A stretch of 52,103 nucleotides of DNA from Planctomycetota bacterium (GTDB lineage Bacteria > Planctomycetota > Phycisphaerae > Tepidisphaerales > Tepidisphaeraceae). The notes beneath the pieces were generated by a model that saw only the letters and a list, made by a program, of their open reading frames with translations, did not search any database and had not been told where the DNA came from. The number at the start of each line of letters is the position of its first letter. Position 1 is the stretch's first letter. The DNA is taken from the NCBI GenBank assembly GCA_039182125.1, contig JBCDCH010000026.1:1-52103 (forward strand), given 5' to 3'. The position numbers and the translations under genes are program-made. This document shows, in pieces, positions 26,901 through 35,631 of this stretch.

Positions 26901-27254
26901 CGCGACCGGGGCGAAGAAAGTCAACTCGTGAACCTGCGTCCGCAGGATGTGCGAAACGAGCAGTCGGCGTCCGGTGGCGGTGAGTTGGGGCAGTGCGTTG
27001 CCGCCGCACTCGGCAAGGATCTCGTCACTCATGCGGTCGAAGCTCACGACGCGCAGCCGGCTCACAGCCGGCAATCGGCTGTGCAACATGAACGCCCGGC
27101 TCGTTTCCAACGTGGCTTGTCGCAAAGTCACCAGCCACACCGGCGGTCCCAGCGGATCGGCGCGGAGAAGCTCGGTGATTCGGTCAAAGCACCAATGCGT
27201 CTTACCGCTGCCGGCGCGGCCGATGATGAAACTCACTGCGGCACGCGACGCCAT
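23922..27254 (-). CDS. addB: AddB-like nuclease/helicase subunit
   Basis: This is the partner subunit of AddA in double-strand break processing. The 1110-residue protein has an N-terminal Walker A GRAGSGKT (12-19), a degenerate helicase core and a C-terminal PD-(D/E)XK nuclease (RGRIDRID, IIDYKTSAKMF, QLPAYLLA). The four-cysteine iron-sulfur pattern of AddB is visible: one Cys in GRCGFKHFAEY and three near the end (ACAHCTLKSVCRHE). The ATG at 27254 is chosen because TATGCT ends seven nt upstream; an ATG at 27266 is possible. It is divergent from hemB across 37 bp. Confidence 0.88.
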   Translation of the reverse strand: MASRAAVSFIIGRAGSGKTHWCFDRITELLRADPLGPPVWLVTLRQATLETSRAFMLHSRLPAVSRLRVVSFDRMSDEILAECGGNALPQLTATGRRLLVSHILRTQVHELTFFAPVATRPGTAEEICGLLDELDRAGQTVDDLAEIVWTSDEPALADPRTRNKTNDLVTIGRAYKAALAGRIEPRVRQQAVLDALPTCTLVDRCHVFVDGFWDFDLPDRRLLAGLADRATAIHVTATIDPTTPKQPPIFERTGTSFDQVRRTLDPDTKADVIRLTTQRRWDGPRRNLAQLAERWANGDGPPTGHRGIRFIEAPDVRSEVRAVAGEIRVALDSGLRQRDCMVLVRDMESYATPLREVFDEFGLVLFADERRPARHMPLVRMVRALLRVAAEGYPHDAVVGMIGTGLAGMSIDDAERLERFVSLHRLRGTSAWTDPAPWSFRRRPHRNDDETPNELLPDESPRMDALRRRLVADIAPLRILLERSSFHIEDAVATLFRTATELGVATTLATQIDACRAAGDEEHAAEIEQVWQSFTDMLDQFHALLGNDETTPDDFVADMFAALDDLDLAIAPPTVDAVLVGEVERVRTGDKPFVAVLGLSDGIFPAVPSEPVLLGDAQRRALTRHDLQLQRDSERRLLDERFLMHHALTRASDQLLLTRPVRSRTAPLAPSVFWSELQAGIANAETQPGAYHSLTINDLAAQVTSWAHGEHDDQRMGDLYAALRAERATNHTIIDAAWRALRYENVPELPVGLAESMFGKTFTGSISRLESRGRCGFKHFAEYGLQLAEEESDQLTVQDVGTLFHAAAERVVGELIERDFDFGGSEPDGLDGMIGAAIEELTGKLRGRIWMSPGRSRYERERLQAELGRTVRHQLAFLRHGDFAPTAVEVRFGEDAEWPAPSGDGWQLRGRIDRIDRTPDGFASIIDYKTSAKMFRAADLDDGVGVQLPAYLLAASAAGFRPAGAFFVPLRQALKSVKHPSDIEERPTGPKPRGVFDAELIRRFDRDADNKSTVLQYERTQSGKIAARSPDPLDGDSLGKLLMIANRRISALAARATSGDIRARPWRRGTQSACAHCTLKSVCRHEPRRNGYEYSDNRTLADLLAEVDDG

Positions 27255-27261
27255 CACCGCC

Positions 27262-27285
27262 AGCATACGTCGGCGGCGATACGAT
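27262..27285. promoter_or_regulatory. Divergent -10-like boxes between addB and hemB
   Basis: TATGCT on the minus strand (27267-27262) ends seven nt before the addB ATG. TACGAT on the plus strand (27280-27285) ends six nt before the hemB ATG. The whole intergenic space is 37 bp, so untranslated leaders for both genes hardly fit. Confidence 0.5.
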
Positions 27286-27291
27286 GCACGC

Positions 27292-28288
27292 ATGTCGACC
27301 GACGATGTCCGTGATGCCGTGAACGACGTGATCGCCAACCTGCGTCATCGTCCGCGCCGGCTTCGCAAGTCGGCAACGACACGTTCGCTCCTGCGACGAC
27401 ATGGGGTTACGGCCGACGACTTGATCGTACCGGTGTTCGTGACCGATGGCGCGTCCCAGGAAGTGTCGAGCATGCCCGGCGTTTGGCGGCGAACCGTCAT
27501 CGAGGCGGCCGACCATCTCGACGAACTCGCGAAGCATGGCGCCAAAGCCTACCTCGCGTTCGGCGTGGTTGATACGAGGCTGAAGGATGCCGAGGGGAGT
27601 GTCGCGCTCCACGGCGACAACATCGTGTGTCAACTCGTCCGCGAGACCAAGCGGCGTGGCAATCCGATGATCGCGATGACCGACCTGTGTTTCTGTGAGT
27701 ACACCGACCACGGCCATTGCGGACCTGTCCTCGGCGGGCAGGTCGACAATGACGCGACGTTGCACGGACTCGCATTGCAGGCGGTGAGTCACGCCGAGGC
27801 GGGTGCGGATTGGATCGCGCCCAGCGGTTGCATGGACGGGATGGTCGCGGCGATTCGTGCCGGTCTTGATGCGGCAGGGCACAAGTCAACGGCAATCCTG
27901 TCTTACGCGGTGAAGTATGCCGGCGCGTTCTACGGACCGTTCCGTGACGCGGCCGACAGTACGCCGGGACATGGCGATCGAAAGTCTTACCAAATGGACC
28001 CGGCCCGCGGCGTTGATGAGGCCGTCGCGGAAGCGCTGGAAGATGTCGCACAAGGCGCGGACCTCGTGATGGTCAAGCCGGGCGGGCCATACCTCGACGT
28101 GATCGCGGCGGTCCGGGCGTCGGTGGATGTGCCAGTGGTGGCGTACCAAACCAGCGCCGAGTACGCGATGCACAAAGCCGGCGGGGCGGCGGGCTGGGTC
28201 GACGAGACCGGCGTACGGGATGAGAGCTTGCTCGCGCTCAAGCGAGCCGGTGCCGATCTGATCATCACCTACCACGCCGACACGCTGC

Positions 28289-28311
<23 letters not shown>
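27292..28311 (+). CDS. hemB: Delta-aminolevulinic acid dehydratase (porphobilinogen synthase)
   Basis: HemB joins two 5-aminolevulinate molecules to porphobilinogen in haem synthesis. The 339-residue protein has the active-site lysines Lys208 (SYAVKYAG) and Lys262 (MVKPGGPYLD). It also has the cysteine cluster C133-x-C135-x7-C143 (DLCFCEYTDHGHC), which marks the zinc-dependent class. The ATG at 27292 gives the standard N-terminus. The 3' end overlaps convergent leuA by 23 bp, so the two transcripts would form antisense RNA at their ends. Confidence 0.95.
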
Positions 28312-29857
<1,546 letters not shown>

Positions 29858-29874
29858 GGCGTGTCGGGTGAAGG

Positions 29875-29915
29875 CAAAAGAAAAGCCCCGCGAAGCTCAT
29901 CGGCGTTCGCGGGGC
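29875..29915 (-). terminator. leuA attenuator terminator
   Basis: On the minus strand a perfect 10-bp stem (GCCCCGCGAA with TTCGCGGGGC, 29915-29906 and 29894-29885) with an 11-nt loop is followed by TTTTCTTTT. This is a strong intrinsic terminator, 18 nt before leuA and after the leader peptide. CGCGGG inside the leader ORF (codons 16-17) can pair with CCCGCG of the first stem arm and could act as the antiterminator. Confidence 0.88.
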
Positions 29916-29938
29916 GTTGGTCTGAATCGGTCGGCTGC

Positions 29939-30010
29939 TCAAGCCCGATCGACACCACGTCCCGCGGCGGTAAGGCCGAGGAGAAGGTCGATCAGAAGCA
30001 GGCCGCTCAT
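29939..30010 (-). CDS. leuL: leuA leader peptide (attenuator)
   Basis: A 23-codon frame, ATG at 30010 to TGA at 29939, starting MSGLLLIDLLLGL. Leucine is at positions 4, 5, 6, 9, 10, 11 and 13, that is seven of ten codons, using CTG, CTT and CTC. Ribosome stalling here when charged tRNA-Leu is low would prevent the downstream terminator and allow leuA transcription. A smaller hairpin (ATCGG with CCGAT) around its stop codon could be the pause structure. There is no clear Shine-Dalgarno; the ATG is about 15 nt after the -10. Confidence 0.88.
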   Translation of the reverse strand: MSGLLLIDLLLGLTAAGRGVDRA

Positions 30011-30025
30011 TTGTTGCACGCGACG

Positions 30026-30054
30026 AACCTAGCCCGTGGACCATGCCCGGTCAA
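30026..30054 (-). promoter_or_regulatory. sigma-70-type promoter for leuL-leuA
   Basis: On the minus strand TTGACC (30054-30049) and TAGGTT (30031-30026) are 17 bp apart, close to the sigma-70 consensus. Transcription would start about 30019, a few nt before the leader peptide. It is interleaved with the tRNA promoter. Confidence 0.7.
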
Positions 30055-30066
30055 CTCGCCTAACCT
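30037..30066 (+). promoter_or_regulatory. Possible promoter for tRNA-Leu and coaX
   Basis: TGGACC (30037-30042) and TAACCT (30061-30066) are 18 bp apart and end 11 nt before the tRNA. The -35 lies inside the spacer of the divergent leuL promoter, so the two promoters occupy the same DNA and may exclude each other. Confidence 0.45.
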
Positions 30067-30077
30067 GTCTCTCGACC

Positions 30078-30159
30078 GGCTCCCTGGCGGAATTGGCAGA
30101 CGCGCTCGATTCAAAATCGAGTTCCGAAAGGAGTAAGGGTTCGAGTCCCTTGGGAGCTA
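30078..30159 (+). tRNA. tRNA-Leu (anticodon CAA)
   Basis: A full cloverleaf can be drawn. The acceptor GGCTCCC pairs with GGGAGCT (first pair G-U), and the D stem is GCG/CGC with a GG loop. The anticodon stem CTCGA/TCGAG has loop TTCAAAA, anticodon CAA, reading UUG. A long variable arm (TTCC GAAA GGAG), diagnostic of leucine type II tRNAs, is followed by a T arm AAGGG-TTCGAGT-CCCTT. The discriminator is A; CCA is not encoded. It is divergent from the leuA leader and 14 nt upstream of coaX. Confidence 0.93.
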
Positions 30160-30173
30160 CTGACGCTTGTTCC

Positions 30174-30953
30174 ATGGACATCCACCTCCTCACGCTCGAC
30201 ATCGGCAACACGCGGCTCGGCATCGGTGTGTTCCGGGGTGGCGAACTCGTTTACTCGCGGCGTGTGCCTCATCTTCAGCGTGACGATTGGGCGGGGATGA
30301 TCGGCGAGGCGTGGCGGCACTTCGACGCGTCGCAGCAGGCCGAGGCAGAGATCGCCGGGTGCTGCGTCGATCCGATGCTGCTGGAAGGCGTGGAGTACGC
30401 GACCAAGAAGGCGACGGGCAAGCGTGTCCAGTGGTGCGGGCAGGACCTGGACTTGCCCGCCAATGTGAAGATGGCCGAGCCGGGCAAGACCGGCGTCGAT
30501 CGCATCCTCGCGATGGCCGCCGCGTACGAGCAAATGGGCAAGGCTTGCTGCGTTGTCGATGCGGGCACGGCGGTCACCGTCGACGTGTGCGACGACGAGG
30601 GCAACTTCCTCGGCGGCGCGATCGCGCCGGGGATCGCGATGCAACTGGTCGCGATGGAACAGGCGGCGGCGCAACTGCCCGACGTCGAGTTCAAAGTCCC
30701 CGACGGCCCGGTCGGCACCGACACCGAGGAGGCCATCCGCCACGGCGTCTTCCACGGCATCCGCGGACTCGTGCAGCATTGTGCGGAGAACTACGCCCAC
30801 CACCTGGGCAACTGGCCGGACATCGTCGCCACCGGCGGGGATGCGAAGTTGCTCTTCGACGGATGGGAGATGATCCACGCCGTCTCGCCGGATTTGCTCC
30901 ATTACGGCATCGCCCACTGCTACACCGAGCACCACATCAAGCATGGGACGTGA
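30174..30953 (+). CDS. coaX: Type III pantothenate kinase
   Basis: CoaX phosphorylates pantothenate, the first step of CoA synthesis, and belongs to the ASKHA fold. The 259-residue protein has the phosphate-binding DIGNTRLGIGVF (about 8-19), GVDRILAMAAAYE with the catalytic Asp, DAGTAVTVDVCD and GGAIAPG. The length is normal. The ATG at 30174 is chosen because the N-terminal strand starts there; the open frame upstream covers the tRNA. It is probably co-transcribed with the tRNA and overlaps the next gene by 11 nt. Confidence 0.93.
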   Translation: MDIHLLTLDIGNTRLGIGVFRGGELVYSRRVPHLQRDDWAGMIGEAWRHFDASQQAEAEIAGCCVDPMLLEGVEYATKKATGKRVQWCGQDLDLPANVKMAEPGKTGVDRILAMAAAYEQMGKACCVVDAGTAVTVDVCDDEGNFLGGAIAPGIAMQLVAMEQAAAQLPDVEFKVPDGPVGTDTEEAIRHGVFHGIRGLVQHCAENYAHHLGNWPDIVATGGDAKLLFDGWEMIHAVSPDLLHYGIAHCYTEHHIKHGT

Positions 30954-31863
30954 GTCGCACAGCGACAGTGGTTCAGTGCGAGTGCTGACCCCGCCGGGAG
31001 CAGCGGGGATTGCGGTGGTCGAGTTACGCGGTGACGTGAATCGTTTCGTTGAGAAGCACCTGAAGCCGAAGGATGAGCGGAGCGAATTCTCGGGTCGGGT
31101 CCGGGCATTCGCTGGGCTCATGCCTCGGTTTCCCGCGCATCGGTTGCTTGTGGATGGCGAGGATGTGGTTGACGATCCACTCGTCTTGCTACGGGATGAG
31201 TCGACGCTCGAACTGCACGTTCACGGCGGGCCGTGGATCGTGCGACGGGCCGTGGAACTTGCCGAGGCGATGGAGTTTGAGCGAGCTGAGATCGAACGAA
31301 CGACCGTCGAAGATTGGCTGCCGATGATGAAGACGGAGCGCGGCGTTCGGCTTCTACTCGAACGCGGCCTGCCGCTCGAGAACACGCTGCAACGCATGGC
31401 ATTTCCCGCGCGGGTTGCCCTGATCGGGCCGCCGAACGTCGGCAAGAGCACGCTTGCCAACCGCCTGCTCGGCCGCGACCGGTTCATCACCGCCGACATG
31501 CCGGGCACGACGCGCGACTGGGTCGAGGAACTCGCCGACGTAGGTGGCGTGCCGATGATCCTCACCGACACGCCTGGGCGGCGAACCACCGACGACGCGA
31601 TCGAGGCCGAGGCGATCGAGTGGAGTCGAACCACCGTCGAGTTGGCGGACCTTGTCGTTGCCGTTCATGATCCGACAACGACCGAGTCGTGGCCCGACTG
31701 CGATGTGCGTGTGATGAACAAAGCTGATCTTGTCGCTGTCGATGGCGGGGAGCTCGCGGTCTCGGCAACGACGGGAGCGGGCATGGACGCATTGGTTGCG
31801 GCGTTGCATGGTGCGCTTGGTGTCGATCTTGCGATGTCGACATCGCCGCCGACCCACGCCTGA
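30943..31863 (+). CDS. Shortened MnmE/TrmE-like GTPase
   Basis: A 306-residue protein. Residues 12-110 resemble a reduced TrmE N-terminal (folate-binding) domain, with TPPGAAGIAVVELRG and LELHVHGG. Residues 155-300 are a complete G domain: P-loop GPPNVGKS (162-169), PGTTRDW (187-193), DTPG (209-212), NKAD (259-262) and SAT (274-276). True MnmE is about 450 residues, has GEFTxRAF, and ends in a Cys-x-GK motif needed for U34 modification; both are missing here. It may be a ribosome- or RNA-linked GTPase. It ends in THA, from a palindromic repeat. Confidence 0.75.
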   Translation: MGRESHSDSGSVRVLTPPGAAGIAVVELRGDVNRFVEKHLKPKDERSEFSGRVRAFAGLMPRFPAHRLLVDGEDVVDDPLVLLRDESTLELHVHGGPWIVRRAVELAEAMEFERAEIERTTVEDWLPMMKTERGVRLLLERGLPLENTLQRMAFPARVALIGPPNVGKSTLANRLLGRDRFITADMPGTTRDWVEELADVGGVPMILTDTPGRRTTDDAIEAEAIEWSRTTVELADLVVAVHDPTTTESWPDCDVRVMNKADLVAVDGGELAVSATTGAGMDALVAALHGALGVDLAMSTSPPTHA

Positions 31864-31877
31864 AGGCGTGGGCGTTC
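31851..31877. repeat. 27-bp palindromic repeat, copy 2 (likely bidirectional terminator)
   Basis: Identical over 27 bp to 18813-18839. The stem is 31853-31860 with 31865-31872, and the TGAA loop supplies the GTPase stop codon. It lies between convergent genes and is followed by GATTTT, a weak T-tract for the plus-strand transcript. Confidence 0.7.
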
Positions 31878-31882
31878 GATTT

Positions 31883-32467
31883 TCAGGCCGGGGTCGAGTC
31901 GATGATTTCGAAGGTGGGCAGTGTTGCCGTGTGCTCGAACACGAGCTCCTTCACCGCGCCGGCGGTTCTCTCGAATGCATGAGCCGTGGCGAAGGTCGTC
32001 GGTCCTCGGCGGCTGCGGGCGCGTGCGGACGGGGCGCCGCTGTTGAAGGCGCAGAACTTCGGCTCGCCGTTGGCCGCGAGCAGGGCCGGCATCGGCACAC
32101 GCAACGCCACGTCGCCGGCGTAGCAACGGAAGTGGTTACGTCCCATGGCAATCGGAGCGTCCGCGTTGCCTGGCCAAAAGAATACGTGGCCATTCACGGC
32201 CGCGAGCAGATCATCGATACCCCAGCCACCCTCGAAGATCGTCTGCTCCGCTCGAAGCGGTTTCTGGTCGCGAAGCAAGACGGTCTGCCCGTCATGCTTA
32301 ACTGGCATGACGTCGCGACGCGGTTCGCGCAGCATCGTCGAGGGTCCCGCGAGTCGCTCGGCGGAGACCAACGTACGCGACCGTTGGATCAGCGGAAGGT
32401 TCGAACGCGCTGTCAGATGCCACGCAAACGGCCGGAGCTTCACGAACTGCGCGAGCGTGAACGGCAT
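31883..32467 (-). CDS. Hypothetical protein, weakly ADP-ribosyltransferase-like
   Basis: A 194-residue protein without signal or membrane segment. The N-terminal segment FAWHLTARSNLPLIQRSRTL (about 14-33) has the H-x-T and following helix seen at the start of DarT-like or DUF7002-like proteins, which suggests an ADP-ribosyltransferase fold. The rest (HVFFWPG, RCYAGDVALRVP, KELVFEHTATLP) has no motif I can assign. This resemblance is from memory and weak. It starts at the rseP stop (TGATG) as the last gene of a six-gene unit; a GTG three nt earlier is also possible. Confidence 0.6.
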   Translation of the reverse strand: MPFTLAQFVKLRPFAWHLTARSNLPLIQRSRTLVSAERLAGPSTMLREPRRDVMPVKHDGQTVLLRDQKPLRAEQTIFEGGWGIDDLLAAVNGHVFFWPGNADAPIAMGRNHFRCYAGDVALRVPMPALLAANGEPKFCAFNSGAPSARARSRRGPTTFATAHAFERTAGAVKELVFEHTATLPTFEIIDSTPA

Positions 32468-34485
32468 CACCAGGTCACGAGCCGGACGATGTCATTGAAG
32501 GTGACGAACAGGAACAATGCCGCGATGAGCGCGAGCCCGGCGAACTGCGTGGCGATGTGGAACTTTTCGCTCGGCCGTTTGCCGGTCGCGCCTTCGTAGG
32601 CGAGGAAGACCATGTGCCCGCCGTCGAGGATGGGCAGCGGGAGAAAGTTCACCACCGCGAGGTTGGCGCTGATGACCGCGAGGAACCAGATCATCCAGTC
32701 CGTGCCTTTGCCGGAGAGAATCGTGCCGGTGTGAAGGATGCCGACCGGGCCTTGGAGGTTCTTGGGCGAGAGTCCGCCGCGGAAGATCTGGCGGAGGGTC
32801 AGGTAGAACTTCGTGACCATGTCCTTGGTCTCGGTCACACCCCACCACATGGCCTGTCCGACGTTGTCGGCTTTGCGTGGTTGTTTGAGCTCATCGAACG
32901 CCGCGAGCGGGGCGTAGCGATTGATCTGGGCGGCGGCGAGTTGATCGGCGGTCGGCGTGACGGTGAAGGTTTCGCCCTCGGCGGTGATGAAGACCATTTC
33001 CGCGTCGGCTTCGGCGCCCTTGATCGCGGCGTCGACGTCGAACCAGTTGGCGACCGCCGTGCCGTTGACCGCGACGATCTCAGCCCCGGCGGAAATCCCC
33101 GCCGTCGCGGCGAGCGAGTCTTCCTCAACGCCGGCCACCACCGCGGCGGTGGCGTCGACCATCGGGTTGAAGTTCAACCCGTACTGCCCGCTGCCGACCT
33201 TGACCGGCGAGACGTCGGCGATCGTTATCAGCTCACCACCGCGCGAGACGACGACGTCGAGGGTCGCACCGGCGTCGCCGATGATGTTGAGGAACTCGCG
33301 GAACTGTTCGAAGTCGGGATGCTCGAGTCGGTCGGTGCCGCCGGTGCGGGTCAGGCTGACGATCGTGTCGTTCGGCTCGAGCACGATCGGCAGGTCTTCC
33401 GGATCGCCGGCCTGGGCGCGGACGCCCACCCGGGGCTGCATCCCCGCGAAGTTCGGCATGAAGTCCGCACCGAACGGCGTCGTGAACGTCGAGGCGATCT
33501 GGGCCGTGCGCTGTTCACCTTCGGGGCTCACCACCGTGACCGTGACCGGCTTGCCCTTGGCGTTCTGGATGGCCGCGTCGAGCACGGCGAAATCGTCGGC
33601 CTCGACCGGTGTGCCCTCGATCGCGGTGATCGACTCCAACGGCTTGAGCGGCCGGAAGATCGACGGCACTTCGTCCATGCCGGCGACCGGCTTGGGTCCA
33701 CGCAGCGCCGGCGGGGGACCGACGCCAAGCTGCAACGCGTCGTTGAGTTCCGCGGCCGGCAGCGGCTCGACCATCAACGTCATCCGCTCACCATCCCGCT
33801 CGATCACCAGCGGCACTTCCTCGCCGACGTCGGCCAGCGGGACGGTGAGCGAGACTTTGGTGAAGTCGTGCAGAATCGAGCCGTCGAAGCTGATCATGCG
33901 ATCGCCGACTTCGATGCCGGCCTTCTGGGCACCCGAGCCCGGCTGCACGGAACCGACCACTGGCGGCGGCGAGTTGAAGCCGATCGTGAACAGCACGCCG
34001 AACAGAATCCCCGCGAGGATGATGTTCATGATCACGCCCGCGGAGATGATGAACATCCGGCGGGGGACGGTGGCTTTGTTGTAGGAGCGCGGGTCGGTGC
34101 TGGTGGCGTTGGGGTCCAGGTCCTCTTGGCCGAGCATCTTGACGTAGCCGCCCAGGGGCAGCCAGTTGAGCCGGTACTCAGTTTCGGAGAGGCCGATCTT
34201 CGCCGCGGCGGCGTCGAGTTCGGCGGTGCCGGCCGTGGCGGGGTTGCCGCCGTCATCGGCGATGGCCGCCTTGGCGCGTTCGAGATATTCTTTGTGCGTG
34301 CCGCCGACCCGCAGGCCGAGCCCCTTGCGGTAGCAGACCAACGCCTGTCCAAACCCGACGGCGAACTGCTCGACCTTGACTCCCGTGAGCTTGGCCGCCA
34401 GAAAGTGCCCCAGCTCGTGCCAAAAGATAACAAAGCCGAAGCCGAAGCCCAGCAGCAACAGATTGAGGAGGTTGATGATATCCAT
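32467..34485 (-). CDS. rseP: RseP/site-2 protease family zinc metalloprotease
   Basis: An inner-membrane protease that cuts anti-sigma factors or leftover signal peptides within the membrane. The 672-residue protein has the zinc motif HELGH at 23-27, the second-site motif LPILDGGH near residue 620, and terminal membrane segments. Between them is a long extracytoplasmic region with PDZ-like blocks (VGSVQPGSGAQKAGIEVGD; AATAGISAGAEIVAVNG) and other segments. E. coli RseP has about 450 residues and two PDZ domains, so this central region is enlarged. It follows dxr by nine bp. Confidence 0.92.
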   Translation of the reverse strand: MDIINLLNLLLLGFGFGFVIFWHELGHFLAAKLTGVKVEQFAVGFGQALVCYRKGLGLRVGGTHKEYLERAKAAIADDGGNPATAGTAELDAAAAKIGLSETEYRLNWLPLGGYVKMLGQEDLDPNATSTDPRSYNKATVPRRMFIISAGVIMNIILAGILFGVLFTIGFNSPPPVVGSVQPGSGAQKAGIEVGDRMISFDGSILHDFTKVSLTVPLADVGEEVPLVIERDGERMTLMVEPLPAAELNDALQLGVGPPPALRGPKPVAGMDEVPSIFRPLKPLESITAIEGTPVEADDFAVLDAAIQNAKGKPVTVTVVSPEGEQRTAQIASTFTTPFGADFMPNFAGMQPRVGVRAQAGDPEDLPIVLEPNDTIVSLTRTGGTDRLEHPDFEQFREFLNIIGDAGATLDVVVSRGGELITIADVSPVKVGSGQYGLNFNPMVDATAAVVAGVEEDSLAATAGISAGAEIVAVNGTAVANWFDVDAAIKGAEADAEMVFITAEGETFTVTPTADQLAAAQINRYAPLAAFDELKQPRKADNVGQAMWWGVTETKDMVTKFYLTLRQIFRGGLSPKNLQGPVGILHTGTILSGKGTDWMIWFLAVISANLAVVNFLPLPILDGGHMVFLAYEGATGKRPSEKFHIATQFAGLALIAALFLFVTFNDIVRLVTW

Positions 34486-34494
34486 GGGGTGGCT

Positions 34495-35625
34495 TTATCC
34501 GAATGCGCCGCTGGCAATGTGGTTGCGGGCAAGAACCCGTGCATGGCCGTCTGCATTGAGCAATTCGTCCAGACTCGGCTCGTCCTGAACCGGCGTCTGC
34601 CAATCCAACATCGTACGGCCCACGACCTGGGCAATTTCCACGAACCCAAGCCGGCCAGTCCGGAAAGCCGACACCGCCTCCTCGTTCGCGGCATTCAGCA
34701 CCGCCGGCATAGCCCCACCAGCCGTCGCCGCTTCACGCGCCAGCCGCAAGGCCGGAAAGCGCTCTTCGTCCGGTGGCTCGAACGTGAGATTCATCGGCTG
34801 CGTCCAATCGAACCGCCGCGCCGGACCCGCGGGGCGGTCCGGATGAAGCAGGGCGTATTGGATCGGCGTCCGCATGTCCGGCGGTGAGAGCTGGGCCAGC
34901 ACGTTGCCGTCGGCGAACTCGACCATGCTGTGGATGATGCTCTGCGGATGCACGACGACCTGAACTTGGTCGGGCCGCAGGCCGAAGAGGACGACGGCTT
35001 CGATGAACTCCAACGCCTTGTTGAACAACGTCGCCGAGTCGATCGTGACCTTGGCACCCATGTCCCAAGTGGGATGGTTGAGTGCGTCATCCAGCGTTGC
35101 TTCGCGAATGCGATCGGCCGGCCACGTCCGGAACGGTCCGCCCGATGCGGTGAGGATCACGCGATCGACGTCGGCGCTTTTCCCGGCAAGCATGGCCTGC
35201 CAGATGGCCGAGTGCTCGGAGTCGATCGGCACGATCCGCGCGCCGGTCTTCTCGGCCAGCGGCATAAGTACCGAGCCGGCAACAACGAGCGATTCCTTGT
35301 TCGCCAGTGCAAGCCGCTTGCCGGATGCGACGGCCGCGTGGGCCGCATGGACGCCCGCCGCGCCAACAACGGCATGAACGACCGTGTCGATATCGTCACG
35401 GCCGGCGATCTCGACAAGTGCGTCGGGTGAATCGCTGGTCAATGCCGCGACGCGGGGCGAGAACTCCGCGCGAACCGCCGAGAGTCCCTCCGCGTCCGTG
35501 TGAGCCGTGACGGCGGCGACTTCGAGGCGGTCGGGCAACGCGCGGACGACATCGAGCGTGGATTGACCGATCGATCCGGTGACACCGAGGATGGCCAGCC
35601 GTTGCCTACGCGTTGGTACAGACAT
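34495..35625 (-). CDS. dxr: 1-deoxy-D-xylulose 5-phosphate reductoisomerase
   Basis: Dxr makes 2-C-methyl-D-erythritol 4-phosphate in the MEP isoprenoid pathway, using NADPH and a divalent metal. The 376-residue protein has the NADPH motif GVTGSIGQST (14-23), ALANKESLVVAG, the metal/substrate segment IDSEHSAIWQ, ASGGPFR and the signature MGAKVTIDSATLFNKALE. The length is slightly shorter than E. coli (398). It lies between rnfD (6 bp upstream) and rseP (9 bp downstream). Linkage of dxr and rseP is common in bacteria. Confidence 0.95.
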   Translation of the reverse strand: MSVPTRRQRLAILGVTGSIGQSTLDVVRALPDRLEVAAVTAHTDAEGLSAVRAEFSPRVAALTSDSPDALVEIAGRDDIDTVVHAVVGAAGVHAAHAAVASGKRLALANKESLVVAGSVLMPLAEKTGARIVPIDSEHSAIWQAMLAGKSADVDRVILTASGGPFRTWPADRIREATLDDALNHPTWDMGAKVTIDSATLFNKALEFIEAVVLFGLRPDQVQVVVHPQSIIHSMVEFADGNVLAQLSPPDMRTPIQYALLHPDRPAGPARRFDWTQPMNLTFEPPDEERFPALRLAREAATAGGAMPAVLNAANEEAVSAFRTGRLGFVEIAQVVGRTMLDWQTPVQDEPSLDELLNADGHARVLARNHIASGAFG

Positions 35626-35631
35626 GGGTGT

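Noticed and set aside
32557-34887. Plus-strand open frame of about 775 codons opposite rseP
   Set aside because: Antisense shadow of rseP and dxr with low-complexity composition and no family motif.
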